Below are positions 8,701 to 15,634 of a stretch of 51,689 nucleotides of DNA, piece by piece; positions within the stretch are counted from its first letter, which is position 1; every line of letters starts with the position of its first letter. Under the pieces are notes generated by a model, which did no database searches, was not told the DNA's origin, and saw only the letters and a program-made list of their open reading frames with translations. This DNA comes from Fen-1077 sp050014355 (GTDB lineage: Bacteria; Chloroflexota; Dehalococcoidia; Dehalococcoidales; RBG-16-60-22), in assembly GCA_050014355.1 (NCBI GenBank), contig JBEKDL010000005.1, forward strand, positions 1 through 51,689. Direction: 5' to 3'. Position numbers and translations under genes: made by a program.

Positions 8701-9384
8701 ATGCAGAAAGTATTCGCTTCGTGGAGCGGCGGCAAGGACTGCTGTCTCGCTCTTAACCGCGCACTGGCCGAAGGGCTGGACGTACGCTATTTAGCCAACA
8801 CGGTAACCGAGGACGGGGAACGCTCCTGCAGCCACGGCATGGCGGCGTCCGTAATCAGAACGCAGGCGCAAGCCCTGGGGATTCCCATCGTCCAGCAGCC
8901 AACCACCGGCGATAACTACCGGGACCAGTTCGTGAAGATGCTGCACGTCTTTAAAGGGGAGGGGCTTACGGGGGGAGTCTTCGGGGATATCGATTTCAAT
9001 CCGCACCGCGAGTGGATAGAAGGGGTGTGCACGGAAACGGGCATGGTGCCCTACCTGCCGCTATGGGGAGAAGACCAGTACCAGCTGATGTTGGAGTTTA
9101 TCGACGCCGGCTTTATTGCCGTGGTCGTAGCGGTTAAAAGCGAGTTTTTCGGGGCGGAAATGCTGGGGACGAGGATAGGCCGGCACTTTCTCGCCTCGCT
9201 GGGTAAAAATATCTCGCCCTGCGGCGAGGCCGGCGAATACCACAGCCTGGTTATCGATGGGCCTATCTTCAGAAAGCGACTCGTAATCGCAGAAAGCGAA
9301 AAAGTCACCCGGGGCGACCATCATTTCCTGGAGATTTCAGGCGTTGAATTGAAAACAAAATCTGCTAAAAAGGCCGCGGCATGA
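8701..9384 (+). CDS. Dph6-related ATP pyrophosphatase
   Basis: This is a 227-residue PP-loop ATP pyrophosphatase of the MJ0570/diphthine-ammonia ligase-like family. The PP-loop motif SGGKDC is at residues 9-14, followed by the family signature SCSHGM and a GDIDFNPHREW segment. In eukaryotes the related domain amidates diphthine on EF-2. Bacteria lack that modification, so the bacterial substrate is unknown. GGAGG lies 4 to 5 nt before the ATG. The stop overlaps the start of the next gene (ATGA), indicating translational coupling. Confidence 0.88.
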   Translation: MQKVFASWSGGKDCCLALNRALAEGLDVRYLANTVTEDGERSCSHGMAASVIRTQAQALGIPIVQQPTTGDNYRDQFVKMLHVFKGEGLTGGVFGDIDFNPHREWIEGVCTETGMVPYLPLWGEDQYQLMLEFIDAGFIAVVVAVKSEFFGAEMLGTRIGRHFLASLGKNISPCGEAGEYHSLVIDGPIFRKRLVIAESEKVTRGDHHFLEISGVELKTKSAKKAAA

Positions 9385-9638
9385 TGAAAATAATGGCCCG
9401 GGTAATATCTCAAAAAGGCTCCTGCGAGGCCGGCCACAAGCTGGGCGATGAGTTTATCATCGACCCGGCTAAGACGCCTCCGGGCGTATGCCCCTGGGCC
9501 ATGTACACGCTTTTCCCCTTCGCCGAGGTATTGCAGTTCGGCGGCGTGTTCCCCTGGGAAAAAGACCCCGGTAAAGCGCGGGTCGCCTGTCCGGACCCGG
9601 ATAATCCCGTCGTATTTGAGTTAAGACGCGCATCATAA
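9381..9638 (+). CDS. TIGR04076 family protein
   Basis: This is an 85-residue small protein with conserved cysteines (KGSCEAGHK, GVCPWAMYTLFPF, VACPDPD). The pattern C-x2-GH-x2-G-D-E, then CPWA, then CPD, is that of the TIGR04076 family, often found beside redox and radical enzymes in anaerobes; its role is unknown. It overlaps the upstream ATP pyrophosphatase by four bases and is the last gene of that run. A second Met at codon 2 is an equally possible start. Confidence 0.8.
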   Translation: MMKIMARVISQKGSCEAGHKLGDEFIIDPAKTPPGVCPWAMYTLFPFAEVLQFGGVFPWEKDPGKARVACPDPDNPVVFELRRAS

Positions 9639-9865
9639 AATCTCTCTAGACAGGCCGTTCCGTATCATAAACGCGGGGTGACAACCGCCCGGTTTTGCTT
9701 CCCCCGCCATCAATTCGCTGGATTTTACTTCCACACGCGATAAAATTCCCTACACCCATAAAGTAATAGTACTTAATTAACATTTTTTTAACGTCATTTT
9801 TATGTGAAATTTATTTTTTTGGGTTAAGATATTATCAGGTGAACAAAAATGAAAGGACGACGGGC
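9639..9865 (+). other. Intergenic stretch before the regulatory block
   Basis: This 227-nt gap contains no ORF of note. An AT-rich part (9770-9835) could hold a promoter (TATTAT near 9830), but I cannot find a good -35 partner. A short ACC-GCCC-GGT hairpin followed by TTTT near 9687-9701 could be a weak terminator for the upstream run. Confidence 0.35.
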
Positions 9866-10063
9866 ATGATAAACAAAATCATCAGGTTAAGAAACAATGT
9901 TGTGATGGTCTTTGACGAACAGGGCGAACAGTTACCCGAGTACCAGGGCCTCTATGGCGATGTAAGAGAGAAAATTCTGGCCAATGCTCCGGCCGGCGCG
10001 GTTTTTAATCACTGGTTTGGCCACACCACCAAACCCGATATTGTCCCCAATGAAAGATGGTAA
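9866..10063 (+). CDS. Hypothetical protein, 65 residues
   Basis: I do not recognise this protein. It is mostly beta- and turn-rich, containing MVFDEQGEQLPEYQGLYGD and ending GHTTKPDIVPNERW. I chose the ATG at 9866 because AGGA lies about 8 nt before it; a GTG at 9839 would add nine residues. It overlaps no confirmed gene and precedes the HTH gene by 22 nt. No membrane segment or Cys pair is present. It is likely real because of its good ribosome-binding site and continuous coding character. Confidence 0.55.
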   Translation: MINKIIRLRNNVVMVFDEQGEQLPEYQGLYGDVREKILANAPAGAVFNHWFGHTTKPDIVPNERW

Positions 10064-10085
10064 AAATGTGGCCAGGCTGGTGATA

Positions 10086-10310
10086 ATGAAAAATAATGAA
10101 AGTCATTCAAACATGCTCACGACAGGCGGCGTCGCCAGGATTTTTGGGGTACATCCCGGGACGATAAGGCGGTGGTGCGCGCAGGGGAAGCTAAGGGCCT
10201 ATCGTTCCAGCCGCCGGGCCTGCCGCCGGTTTTCCAGGGGGGATGTGGCGGCCGCCTATTTAGACCGAAGCATTCAAACCTATCTCCATCACAATTCAAT
10301 TAGCCGCTAG
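10086..10310 (+). CDS. BldC/MerR-type helix-turn-helix protein
   Basis: This is a small DNA-binding protein of about 74 residues. MLTTGGVARIFGVHPGTIRR followed by WCAQGKLRAYRSSRR is the winged HTH of the HTH_17/BldC/excisionase class; helix 2 is VARIFGV and the recognition helix PGTIRRWCAQGKL. The usual final RRF-x2-DV motif is present as RRFSRGDVAA. The start is uncertain: ATGs at 10050, 10086 and 10113 are in frame, and the last still keeps the whole domain. Such proteins are transcription factors or recombination directionality factors. No integrase is in the window, so regulation of the following two-component genes is the likelier role, by inference. Confidence 0.65.
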   Translation: MKNNESHSNMLTTGGVARIFGVHPGTIRRWCAQGKLRAYRSSRRACRRFSRGDVAAAYLDRSIQTYLHHNSISR

Positions 10311-10333
10311 AATATCTTAATTACAATCTAAAC

Positions 10334-10362
10334 TTGCCATATGTCATAAATATTGCTATAAT
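10334..10362 (+). promoter_or_regulatory. Promoter P1 of the HisKA-only gene
   Basis: TTGCCA (10334-10339), a 17-nt spacer and a perfect TATAAT (10357-10362). The expected transcription start coincides with the GTG at 10370, giving a leaderless message. The spacer shares ATGTCA and TTGC with the promoter at 11388-11416. Confidence 0.75.
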
Positions 10363-10369
10363 AGCACAT

Positions 10370-10636
10370 GTGGCAGTTAAAAACGGCAAATCCGCCGGGC
10401 TTGCAAGCCGGGAAGTAAATTTTTCCAGCGAGCGAATCGAACAGATTTCCCATGAATTCCGCACGCCGCTCAATATTATTATCGGCTTTACCGAGCTTCT
10501 GCTGGAAGAGGCTCCGGGTAAAATCAACGCGGAGCAGCGGCGCAGTCTGAACGATATTCTCAATAGCGGCCAGCGTCTGTTGAGCCTCGTTAACGATTTA
10601 TTCGGCCCGTCTTCAGCCGATTTAAAAAAGACCTGA
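10370..10636 (+). CDS. HisKA-only phospho-acceptor protein (no ATPase domain)
   Basis: This 88-residue protein consists essentially of a histidine-kinase dimerisation and phospho-acceptor domain. ISHEFRTPLNIIIGF is the H-box with His28, followed by the second helix ending LLSLVNDLF. There is no HATPase domain and no room for one: the next gene begins 28 nt after the stop and no remnant is visible. It could be a phosphotransfer partner like an HPt domain or a dimer-poisoning inhibitor of a full kinase. I chose GTG at 10370, seven nt after TATAAT; a TTG at 10334 is open but lies inside the promoter. It is followed by the OmpR-type regulator, its probable partner. Confidence 0.75.
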   Translation: MAVKNGKSAGLASREVNFSSERIEQISHEFRTPLNIIIGFTELLLEEAPGKINAEQRRSLNDILNSGQRLLSLVNDLFGPSSADLKKT

Positions 10637-10664
10637 ATACCCGGCGGTTTCATAAGCAATCACG

Positions 10665-11363
10665 ATGTCAAAAAAAATTTTGGTGGTCGACGATGAGCCC
10701 GCCCAACTCCGGCTGATGGAACAGGTATTAAGCGGGAACGGCTACGCTGTGGTCAAGGCCGGCAGCGGCGAGGAAGCGATACGTTTAACGTACGAGGGCA
10801 AACCCGACCTCATCATACTCGACGTGATGATGACGGGCATCGACGGATGGCAGACCTGCCGCTGTATCCGTGAGGCCAGCGATGTGCCGGTTATTATGCT
10901 CACGGGTAAGCGTCATTCGGAGGACGATGTCGTACGGGGGCTGGAATGCGGCGCCGATGAATACCTGGCCAAGCCGGTGGGGAACCGGGAGCTGCTGGCC
11001 AGAGTGCGGGCGGTCTTACGGCGCGCCGAAAGTCTTGCACCACGCGGTAGAAAAAAAATCATCTTCACTAACGAATACCTGACGGTGGACGTGAACGAGC
11101 GGAAGGTCACGGTCAAAGGAGAGAGACTGAAGCTAACACCGCGCGAGTTCCGCCTGCTCGCGCTGCTCGTGGAAAACGCCGGCCACACCATGTCTCACCA
11201 GCAGATGCTGGAAAACGTCTGGGGCTGGGAATATATCGATGACGTGGACTATGTGCGTATTTATATCTCGCACCTGCGCCAGAAAATCGAAGCGGACCCC
11301 TCCCAGCCAAAATATATCCTCACCGAGCCAGGGGTCGGCTACTATTTTCACCCCACAGAATAG
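10665..11363 (+). CDS. OmpR/PhoB-family response regulator
   Basis: This 232-residue DNA-binding response regulator has a receiver domain at 1-120 with DD at 9-10, phospho-acceptor Asp53 (LIILDVMM), Thr80 (MLTGK) and Lys103 (YLAKP). A winged-helix domain (about 135-230) has LTPREFRLL, the transactivation loop and the recognition helix near DDVDYVRIYISHLRQKIE. It is downstream of the HisKA-only gene and probably in the same transcript. No clear Shine-Dalgarno precedes the ATG. The target genes are unknown; the Crp/Fnr gene next door shares the promoter architecture of this operon. Confidence 0.93.
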   Translation: MSKKILVVDDEPAQLRLMEQVLSGNGYAVVKAGSGEEAIRLTYEGKPDLIILDVMMTGIDGWQTCRCIREASDVPVIMLTGKRHSEDDVVRGLECGADEYLAKPVGNRELLARVRAVLRRAESLAPRGRKKIIFTNEYLTVDVNERKVTVKGERLKLTPREFRLLALLVENAGHTMSHQQMLENVWGWEYIDDVDYVRIYISHLRQKIEADPSQPKYILTEPGVGYYFHPTE

Positions 11364-11387
11364 GCCATCTTTGAAGGAAAGCCTTTT

Positions 11388-11416
11388 TTGCCGAATGTCA
11401 AAGGACTTGCTATAAT
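11388..11416 (+). promoter_or_regulatory. Promoter P2 of the Crp/Fnr gene, similar to P1
   Basis: TTGCCG (11388-11393), 17 nt, TATAAT (11411-11416). Aligned without gaps to the promoter at 10334-10362, 22 of 29 positions agree, including ATGTCA at the start of the spacer and TTGC just before the -10. The predicted start is near 11423, about 37 nt before the ATG. Confidence 0.7.
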
Positions 11417-11459
11417 CCAACCAGAAAGATTTACGGGGAGTCCGGGAACGCTGGCAGGC

Positions 11460-12128
11460 ATGGCAAATCAGGCGGAATTTCTCAAGAAAATACCGTATTT
11501 TACCGGGCTGGGTGAAACCGGCATCGATGCGATACGCCGCTATATCTATGAGAAAAGGGCGGGGAGGGGTGAGCTGCTCCTTTCGGAAGGCGATAAAGCG
11601 GAAGTCCTCTTTTTCGTGTCCGAAGGCGTGGTGAAGGTGTTCAAGACTTCCGCCGACGGCAAGGAGCAAATCCTCCGCATTATCCGCCCCGGGGAATCAT
11701 TCAACGATGTCCCCGTTCTGGACGGCGGCACGAGCCTGGTCAGCGCCGCGGCCCTGGGGCCAGTGGTCCTTTACGCGATTAAGAAAAGCGACCTCGAGTC
11801 GGTAATGCGGGAGCGGCCGCAGGTAGCCTTTAACGTAATCAGGGTGCTTTCGCAGCGTGTCGCGGAGCTGATATCGCTCGTGGAAGATTTATCCTTCCGG
11901 CACGTCACCGGCCGGGTAGCCAAGATGCTGCTCGAGTATGCCGGGGACAAAGACGGTGACAGGCCGCGCCTCACCCAGCAGGAAATGGCGGCGATGATTG
12001 GCACCGCCCGTGAAATGGTGGGACGTTCGCTGAAAAGCCTGGAAGGTGACGGCGCTATCAGGATGGAGCGCAACCGGATTATTATTACCGACCAGAAAGC
12101 CCTTATGGCAACAGCGGGGATAGAATGA
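11460..12128 (+). CDS. Crp/Fnr family transcriptional regulator
   Basis: This 222-residue regulator has an N-terminal cyclic-nucleotide-binding-like beta-barrel (about 20-120, with LLLSEGDKAEVLFFVSEG and IIRPGESFNDV). A long dimerisation helix follows, then a C-terminal HTH_Crp domain (about 150-215; RLTQQEMAAMIGTAREMVGR is helices 2-3). There are no N-terminal cysteines of the Fnr 4Fe-4S type, so it is not an Fnr oxygen sensor; it could bind heme or a nucleotide. The ATG at 11460 is preferred over the upstream TTG because the latter overlaps the promoter. It precedes ferredoxin and thiol-redox genes, suggesting redox control. Confidence 0.9.
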   Translation: MANQAEFLKKIPYFTGLGETGIDAIRRYIYEKRAGRGELLLSEGDKAEVLFFVSEGVVKVFKTSADGKEQILRIIRPGESFNDVPVLDGGTSLVSAAALGPVVLYAIKKSDLESVMRERPQVAFNVIRVLSQRVAELISLVEDLSFRHVTGRVAKMLLEYAGDKDGDRPRLTQQEMAAMIGTAREMVGRSLKSLEGDGAIRMERNRIIITDQKALMATAGIE

Positions 12129-12189
12129 TGAGAGAAATGTCGCAGACGGCGACCCAGGCGGGTATTAGACTTTTAATTGGGAAGAAAAT

Positions 12190-12402
12190 ATGAACGAAAT
12201 GCCGATAATCGATGAAGGAAAATGCCAGCGGTGCGGGCTCTGCGTGAGCGTATGCGCCTGCGGAGCTTTAAAGATTGTGGGGAATGCCGTGAAAGCGGTG
12301 GAAGTGGAAGAATGCCGCTGGTGCACTCTCTGTGAACTCGTTTGCCCCAATGGCGCCATCAGCTGTCCTTTTGAGATAATCATCGAAGACGACCGGGCTT
12401 AG
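12190..12402 (+). CDS. Ferredoxin, 2[4Fe-4S]
   Basis: This 70-residue bacterial-type dicluster ferredoxin has two complete C-x2-C-x2-C-x3-C motifs: CQRCGLCVSVC and CRWCTLCELVC. Residues after the clusters differ from clostridial ferredoxin (CACGAL and CPNGAI), so the first motif has an extra Cys and lacks Pro. It is predicted to be a cytoplasmic electron carrier. It has a GGGAAG ribosome-binding site and follows the Crp/Fnr gene by 61 nt. A CCGGGC-TTA-GCCCGG hairpin straddles its stop codon (12393-12407). Confidence 0.92.
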   Translation: MNEMPIIDEGKCQRCGLCVSVCACGALKIVGNAVKAVEVEECRWCTLCELVCPNGAISCPFEIIIEDDRA

Positions 12403-12571
12403 CCCGGGCTCATTCGTTCAAGCTTTTTTGACTTGCGCTATCTTTTCACCTTTTCACTCTTCCTTCATAATTTATCAATAATTATACGCTATTATAATGG
12501 GATAAAAGTCGCAGACTTAACCAGCTTGATACCTTAGAATAGTATTGTAGTGGGAGGGAAGGAGGCGTGCG

Positions 12572-12802
12572 ATGAATGGTAAAGTCAAAGAAAAAGCACG
12601 GGCGCGGCATGAAAAAGAGGCGTGCCGCCATTATTGGGTGATTGAAGTCGCTAACGGACCGGTAAGCCGCGGCGAATGTAAATATTGTGGCGAGAAAAAG
12701 GAATTTTATAACGCTTTCCCGGAATTCAACCCGTTGAAAAAGGGAGCTACCCCTTTCAGCTTGCCCAAATTACGCCACGTGCCGGTAAAAGGGGACAATT
12801 AG
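12572..12802 (+). CDS. Small CxxC protein of unknown function
   Basis: This 76-residue basic protein has a single zinc-knuckle-like segment, SRGECKYCGEKKEFYNAFPE, and an upstream Cys/His (EACRHYW). CRHYW...CKYC could bind one metal with two Cys, His and Cys. It has a good GGAGG site. It is immediately upstream of the glutaredoxin-PDZ gene (2 nt between stop and GTG), so the two are probably one transcript. A TATAAT at 12493-12498 may be the -10 of its promoter. I do not recognise a named family. Confidence 0.7.
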   Translation: MNGKVKEKARARHEKEACRHYWVIEVANGPVSRGECKYCGEKKEFYNAFPEFNPLKKGATPFSLPKLRHVPVKGDN

Positions 12803-12804
12803 CT

Positions 12805-13314
12805 GTGGACGTAAAAATATATACGACTCCCACTTGAGGATACTGCTCTCAAGCCAAGAGTTTTCTTGGCCAGCTGGGTGTCGAATTCACGGAGTATGAC
12901 GTCTCACGCGATGACCGGGCGGCGGAGGAGATGGTGAGGACGAGCGGTCAGATGGGCGTGCCGGTGCTCGTCATTGATGGTCAGGTGGTGGTGGGTTTTG
13001 ACCGGGAGCGAATCAAGATGTTGCTGGCCGGGGCTAAAATACGCTTCGGGTTAAAGGTGGCCGATGCCGACCGGGTGGCGCAGAAGCAGGGGGTAACACC
13101 TGTTTTTGGCGCGCTCATCGGCGAAGTAGCCCCCGGGTTGCTCGGAGCAAAGGCAGGACTGAAACCCGGCGATATCATCACGGAAATCAGCGGCCGGCGC
13201 ATCAGCAACGCCGATGATGTCGAGAAAGCGCTGGGTGGGCTGAAATCCGGTGACATCATGAACATCATCTTCCTGCGGGGAACCGACACAAGAAAATCGG
13301 AAATCGTCATCTGA
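12805..13314 (+). CDS. Glutaredoxin-PDZ fusion, probable selenoprotein (UGA = Sec11)
   Basis: Translation from the GTG at 12805 gives VDVKIYTTPT, then an in-frame TGA (12835-12837), then GYCSQAKSFLGQLGVEF. The TGA falls exactly on the first catalytic Cys of the glutaredoxin CxxC site, giving U-G-Y-C with resolving Cys14. The cis-Pro loop is GVPV (Pro53). A PDZ domain occupies about 95-169 (AGLKPGDIITEISGRRI). Fifteen nt after the UGA a perfect 7-bp hairpin (GCCAAGA/TCTTGGC, 12853-12870) has a GTTT loop beginning with G, which fits the bacterial SECIS rules. AGGGGA lies before the GTG. The product would be a 169-residue thiol/selenol oxidoreductase tied to a peptide-binding domain. Ordinary calling would give only a truncated ORF from 12931. 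A Cys-to-stop mutation is the alternative. Confidence 0.8.
12853..12870 (+). promoter_or_regulatory. Putative bacterial SECIS element
   Basis: GCCAAGA and TCTTGGC pair perfectly around the four-base loop GTTT. The loop starts 22 nt after the UGA at 12835-12837 and its first base is G, as expected for SelB recognition. It lies inside the coding sequence, as bacterial SECIS elements do. An outer CTG/CAG pairing (12843-12845 with 12871-12873) may extend it past a bulge. Confidence 0.65.
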
Positions 13315-13342
13315 ACGCGTTAAGTTAAACGCCAAATGTTAC

Positions 13343-13371
13343 GAGGGGGGAATAATCCCCCCTCTTTTTTT
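13343..13371 (+). terminator. Rho-independent terminator after the glutaredoxin-PDZ gene
   Basis: GAGGGGGGA and TCCCCCCTC form a 9-bp stem with an ATAA loop, followed by seven Ts. It separates the redox block from the dxr operon. Confidence 0.95.
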
Positions 13372-13430
13372 ACCCCTTTTTCGTTAGCTGAATTAGCTTC
13401 AGCTGTATTTTTGTTGTAAGATATAGCTGT

Positions 13431-14576
13431 ATGGCCGAAAAAGTCAAAAGGCTGGCGGTAATCGGGTCTACCGGCTCCATCGGTCGGCAGACACTGGAAG
13501 TGGTGCGCGCTTTGCCGGGGCGTTTTCGAGTCGCAGGACTGGCGGCCGGTAAAAATATCGATTTGCTGGCAGAACAGGTGAAAGAGTTCCACCCGCAATT
13601 TGTCGCCTGCACCAATTTAAAGCAGTGTAAAAAGCGCCTGCCGGGCGGTGAATACCTGTCCGCTGAAGATGTCGTCTCCCATCCGGACATAGATATGGTT
13701 GTCATGGCGATATCCGGCACCGCCGGCCTCGGCGCCACGCTGGCGGCGGTCAGGGCCGGGAAGCGCATCGCCCTGGCCAATAAAGAGTCACTGGTGGCCG
13801 CCGGCGAAATCATCACCGTCGAAGCTAAAAAGACCGGCGCCCGTATTTTCCCTATCGATAGCGAGCACAGCGCCATCCGGCAGTGCCTTAACGGGGAAAG
13901 ACAGAAAGCGCGCCGCATTATTTTAACGGCGTCCGGCGGGCCTTTCCGCGGATATTCCGGTAAGCGGATGGCGGGGATTACCGTCGCCGAGGCGCTCGCC
14001 CACCCGACATGGCGGATGGGGAAAAAGGTGACCATCGATTCAGCTACACTGATGAATAAAGGCCTGGAGGTCATCGAAGCGAAATGGCTGTTCCGGATGC
14101 CTATCGACAGAATCACGGTGCTCATCCATCCGCAGAGTATCATCCATTCGATGGTAGAGTTCCGGGACGGCTCGGTGAAGGCGCAGTTGAGCTGGCCAGA
14201 CATGCGCTTGCCTATCCAGTACGCGCTCTCGTACCCTGACCGCCCCGATAATCCCGGGCTCCCCCGTCTCGACTGGGATAAAGTACGTGAGCTCACCTTC
14301 GAACCGCCGGATATGGACAAATTTCCCTGTCTCCGGCTGGCTATCGAAGCGGGGAAAGAAGGGGGCACCTGTCCCGCCGTCCTCTGCGCCGCGGATGAAG
14401 CGGCCGTTGAGCTATTTTTAAATGAAAAGATAAAGTTTACCGATATCCCGCGCCTGGTGGCCCTGACGCTGGAACAGCATCAAAAAGTAATTCATCCTTC
14501 GATTAGGGAAATCATGGCGGCGCAACAATGGGGCTACGACGCAGTTCTGAAATCAGCCAGGAGAAATAAAAGGTGA
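13431..14576 (+). CDS. dxr: 1-deoxy-D-xylulose 5-phosphate reductoisomerase
   Basis: This enzyme converts DXP to 2-C-methyl-D-erythritol 4-phosphate with NADPH, the first committed step of the MEP isoprenoid pathway. The protein has 381 residues, the usual length. The NADPH-binding GSTGSIG is near residues 11-17, ALANKESLVAAG carries the conserved Lys-Glu, and metal ligands lie in IDSEHSA. The substrate-binding ASGGPFRG loop and HPTWRMGKK are present, as is ATLMNKGLE. There is no Shine-Dalgarno before the ATG; a TAAGAT lies 8 nt upstream, so the message may be leaderless. The stop overlaps the rseP GTG by four bases. Also called ispC. Confidence 0.97.
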   Translation: MAEKVKRLAVIGSTGSIGRQTLEVVRALPGRFRVAGLAAGKNIDLLAEQVKEFHPQFVACTNLKQCKKRLPGGEYLSAEDVVSHPDIDMVVMAISGTAGLGATLAAVRAGKRIALANKESLVAAGEIITVEAKKTGARIFPIDSEHSAIRQCLNGERQKARRIILTASGGPFRGYSGKRMAGITVAEALAHPTWRMGKKVTIDSATLMNKGLEVIEAKWLFRMPIDRITVLIHPQSIIHSMVEFRDGSVKAQLSWPDMRLPIQYALSYPDRPDNPGLPRLDWDKVRELTFEPPDMDKFPCLRLAIEAGKEGGTCPAVLCAADEAAVELFLNEKIKFTDIPRLVALTLEQHQKVIHPSIREIMAAQQWGYDAVLKSARRNKR

Positions 14577-15625
14577 TACTGACGATAATCGCCGGCGTAA
14601 TCGTCCTTTCGGTGCTCATCATCGTCCACGAGCTAGGGCACTTTATCGCGGCCAAGGCCACCGGCAACTTTGTGGAGGAGTTCGGTATCGGCTTTCCGCC
14701 GCGCTTATACGGTAAGAAAATCGGCGAGACGATTTACTCCATCAACTGGATACCCTTCGGCGGGTTCAACAAACTTTCCGGGGAGGTCGACCCCGCCGCG
14801 CCGCGGGCTTTAGCAGCCCGGAGCCACGCCGTCCGGCTGCTGGTCATGAGCGGGGGCATCATCATGAACCTGCTCCTGCCTTTCGTGCTTCTTGCGGTGG
14901 CATATATGGTGCCGCATGACATCGTGGTGGGGAAAATAGTGGTGCAGGAGGTGGCCGCCGGTTCTCCGGCAGATTTGGCCGGTATCCGCGCGGGGGATAA
15001 CATTCTTGCCGTAAACGGCCACGCCGTGAGTAACACCGGCGACCTTTCCCGCTATGTCCTGCTGAAAATGGGCGGTAAAATTACCCTCTCGGTTAAACAC
15101 AGCGACGGCACGGCGGCGCAGGTTAAAGTCTTAGCTCGCTGGAAGCCTCCGGCGGGGCAGTCATCTACCGGTTCAGTCTCCGCTACTGTTAACGGGACTA
15201 TCGTCAAAGAAAGCCTGCCGTTCTGGCGGGCCATTCCTGCCGGTGTGAGCGAGTGTTTCCAGACGCTTGTCCTGTACACGAACGGCATCATTGGCATGTT
15301 TAACGGCACAGTGCCGTTCGTGCCCGCCGGGCCGGTGGGCATTGTGCAGGTGGCCGGAGAGGTGGCCCATTCGGGAATAAGCCCGCTGCTCGAGCTGGCA
15401 GCTTTTATCAGCATCGCCATCGCGATAACCCAGATAATACCGTTCCCCGCGCTGGATGGTGCCCGCATCGCCTTCATCGTGGTGGAATGGGCGAGGCGCG
15501 GCAAGCGGGTCTCGCCGAGGGTCGAAGCCATCGTGCACTCGGTAGGTTTTTTCATCCTGCTGGCGCTGATGGTGCTGATTACCTACCAGGACATCGTGCG
15601 GTGGATAACCGGAGGCAGCCTGTAA
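14573..15625 (+). CDS. rseP: RIP metalloprotease RseP (site-2 protease)
   Basis: This 350-residue membrane zinc protease cleaves anti-sigma factors and remnant signal peptides within the membrane. The zinc-binding HELGH is at residues 19-23 in the first transmembrane helix. Membrane segments also lie at about 88-113, 272-300 and 325-345. One PDZ domain covers about 120-185 (AGSPADLAGIRAGDNILAVNG). The third metal ligand is in PALDG (292-296). It starts with GTG inside the dxr stop, a classical coupled arrangement; ispG follows after 9 nt. Confidence 0.95.
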   Translation: MILTIIAGVIVLSVLIIVHELGHFIAAKATGNFVEEFGIGFPPRLYGKKIGETIYSINWIPFGGFNKLSGEVDPAAPRALAARSHAVRLLVMSGGIIMNLLLPFVLLAVAYMVPHDIVVGKIVVQEVAAGSPADLAGIRAGDNILAVNGHAVSNTGDLSRYVLLKMGGKITLSVKHSDGTAAQVKVLARWKPPAGQSSTGSVSATVNGTIVKESLPFWRAIPAGVSECFQTLVLYTNGIIGMFNGTVPFVPAGPVGIVQVAGEVAHSGISPLLELAAFISIAIAITQIIPFPALDGARIAFIVVEWARRGKRVSPRVEAIVHSVGFFILLALMVLITYQDIVRWITGGSL

Positions 15626-15634
15626 TAGTAAAAA

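Noticed and set aside
12393..12430. Terminator after the ferredoxin
   Set aside because: The CCGGGC/GCCCGG hairpin has a three-base loop and the T-run is about 17 nt away, so it is not a standard terminator.
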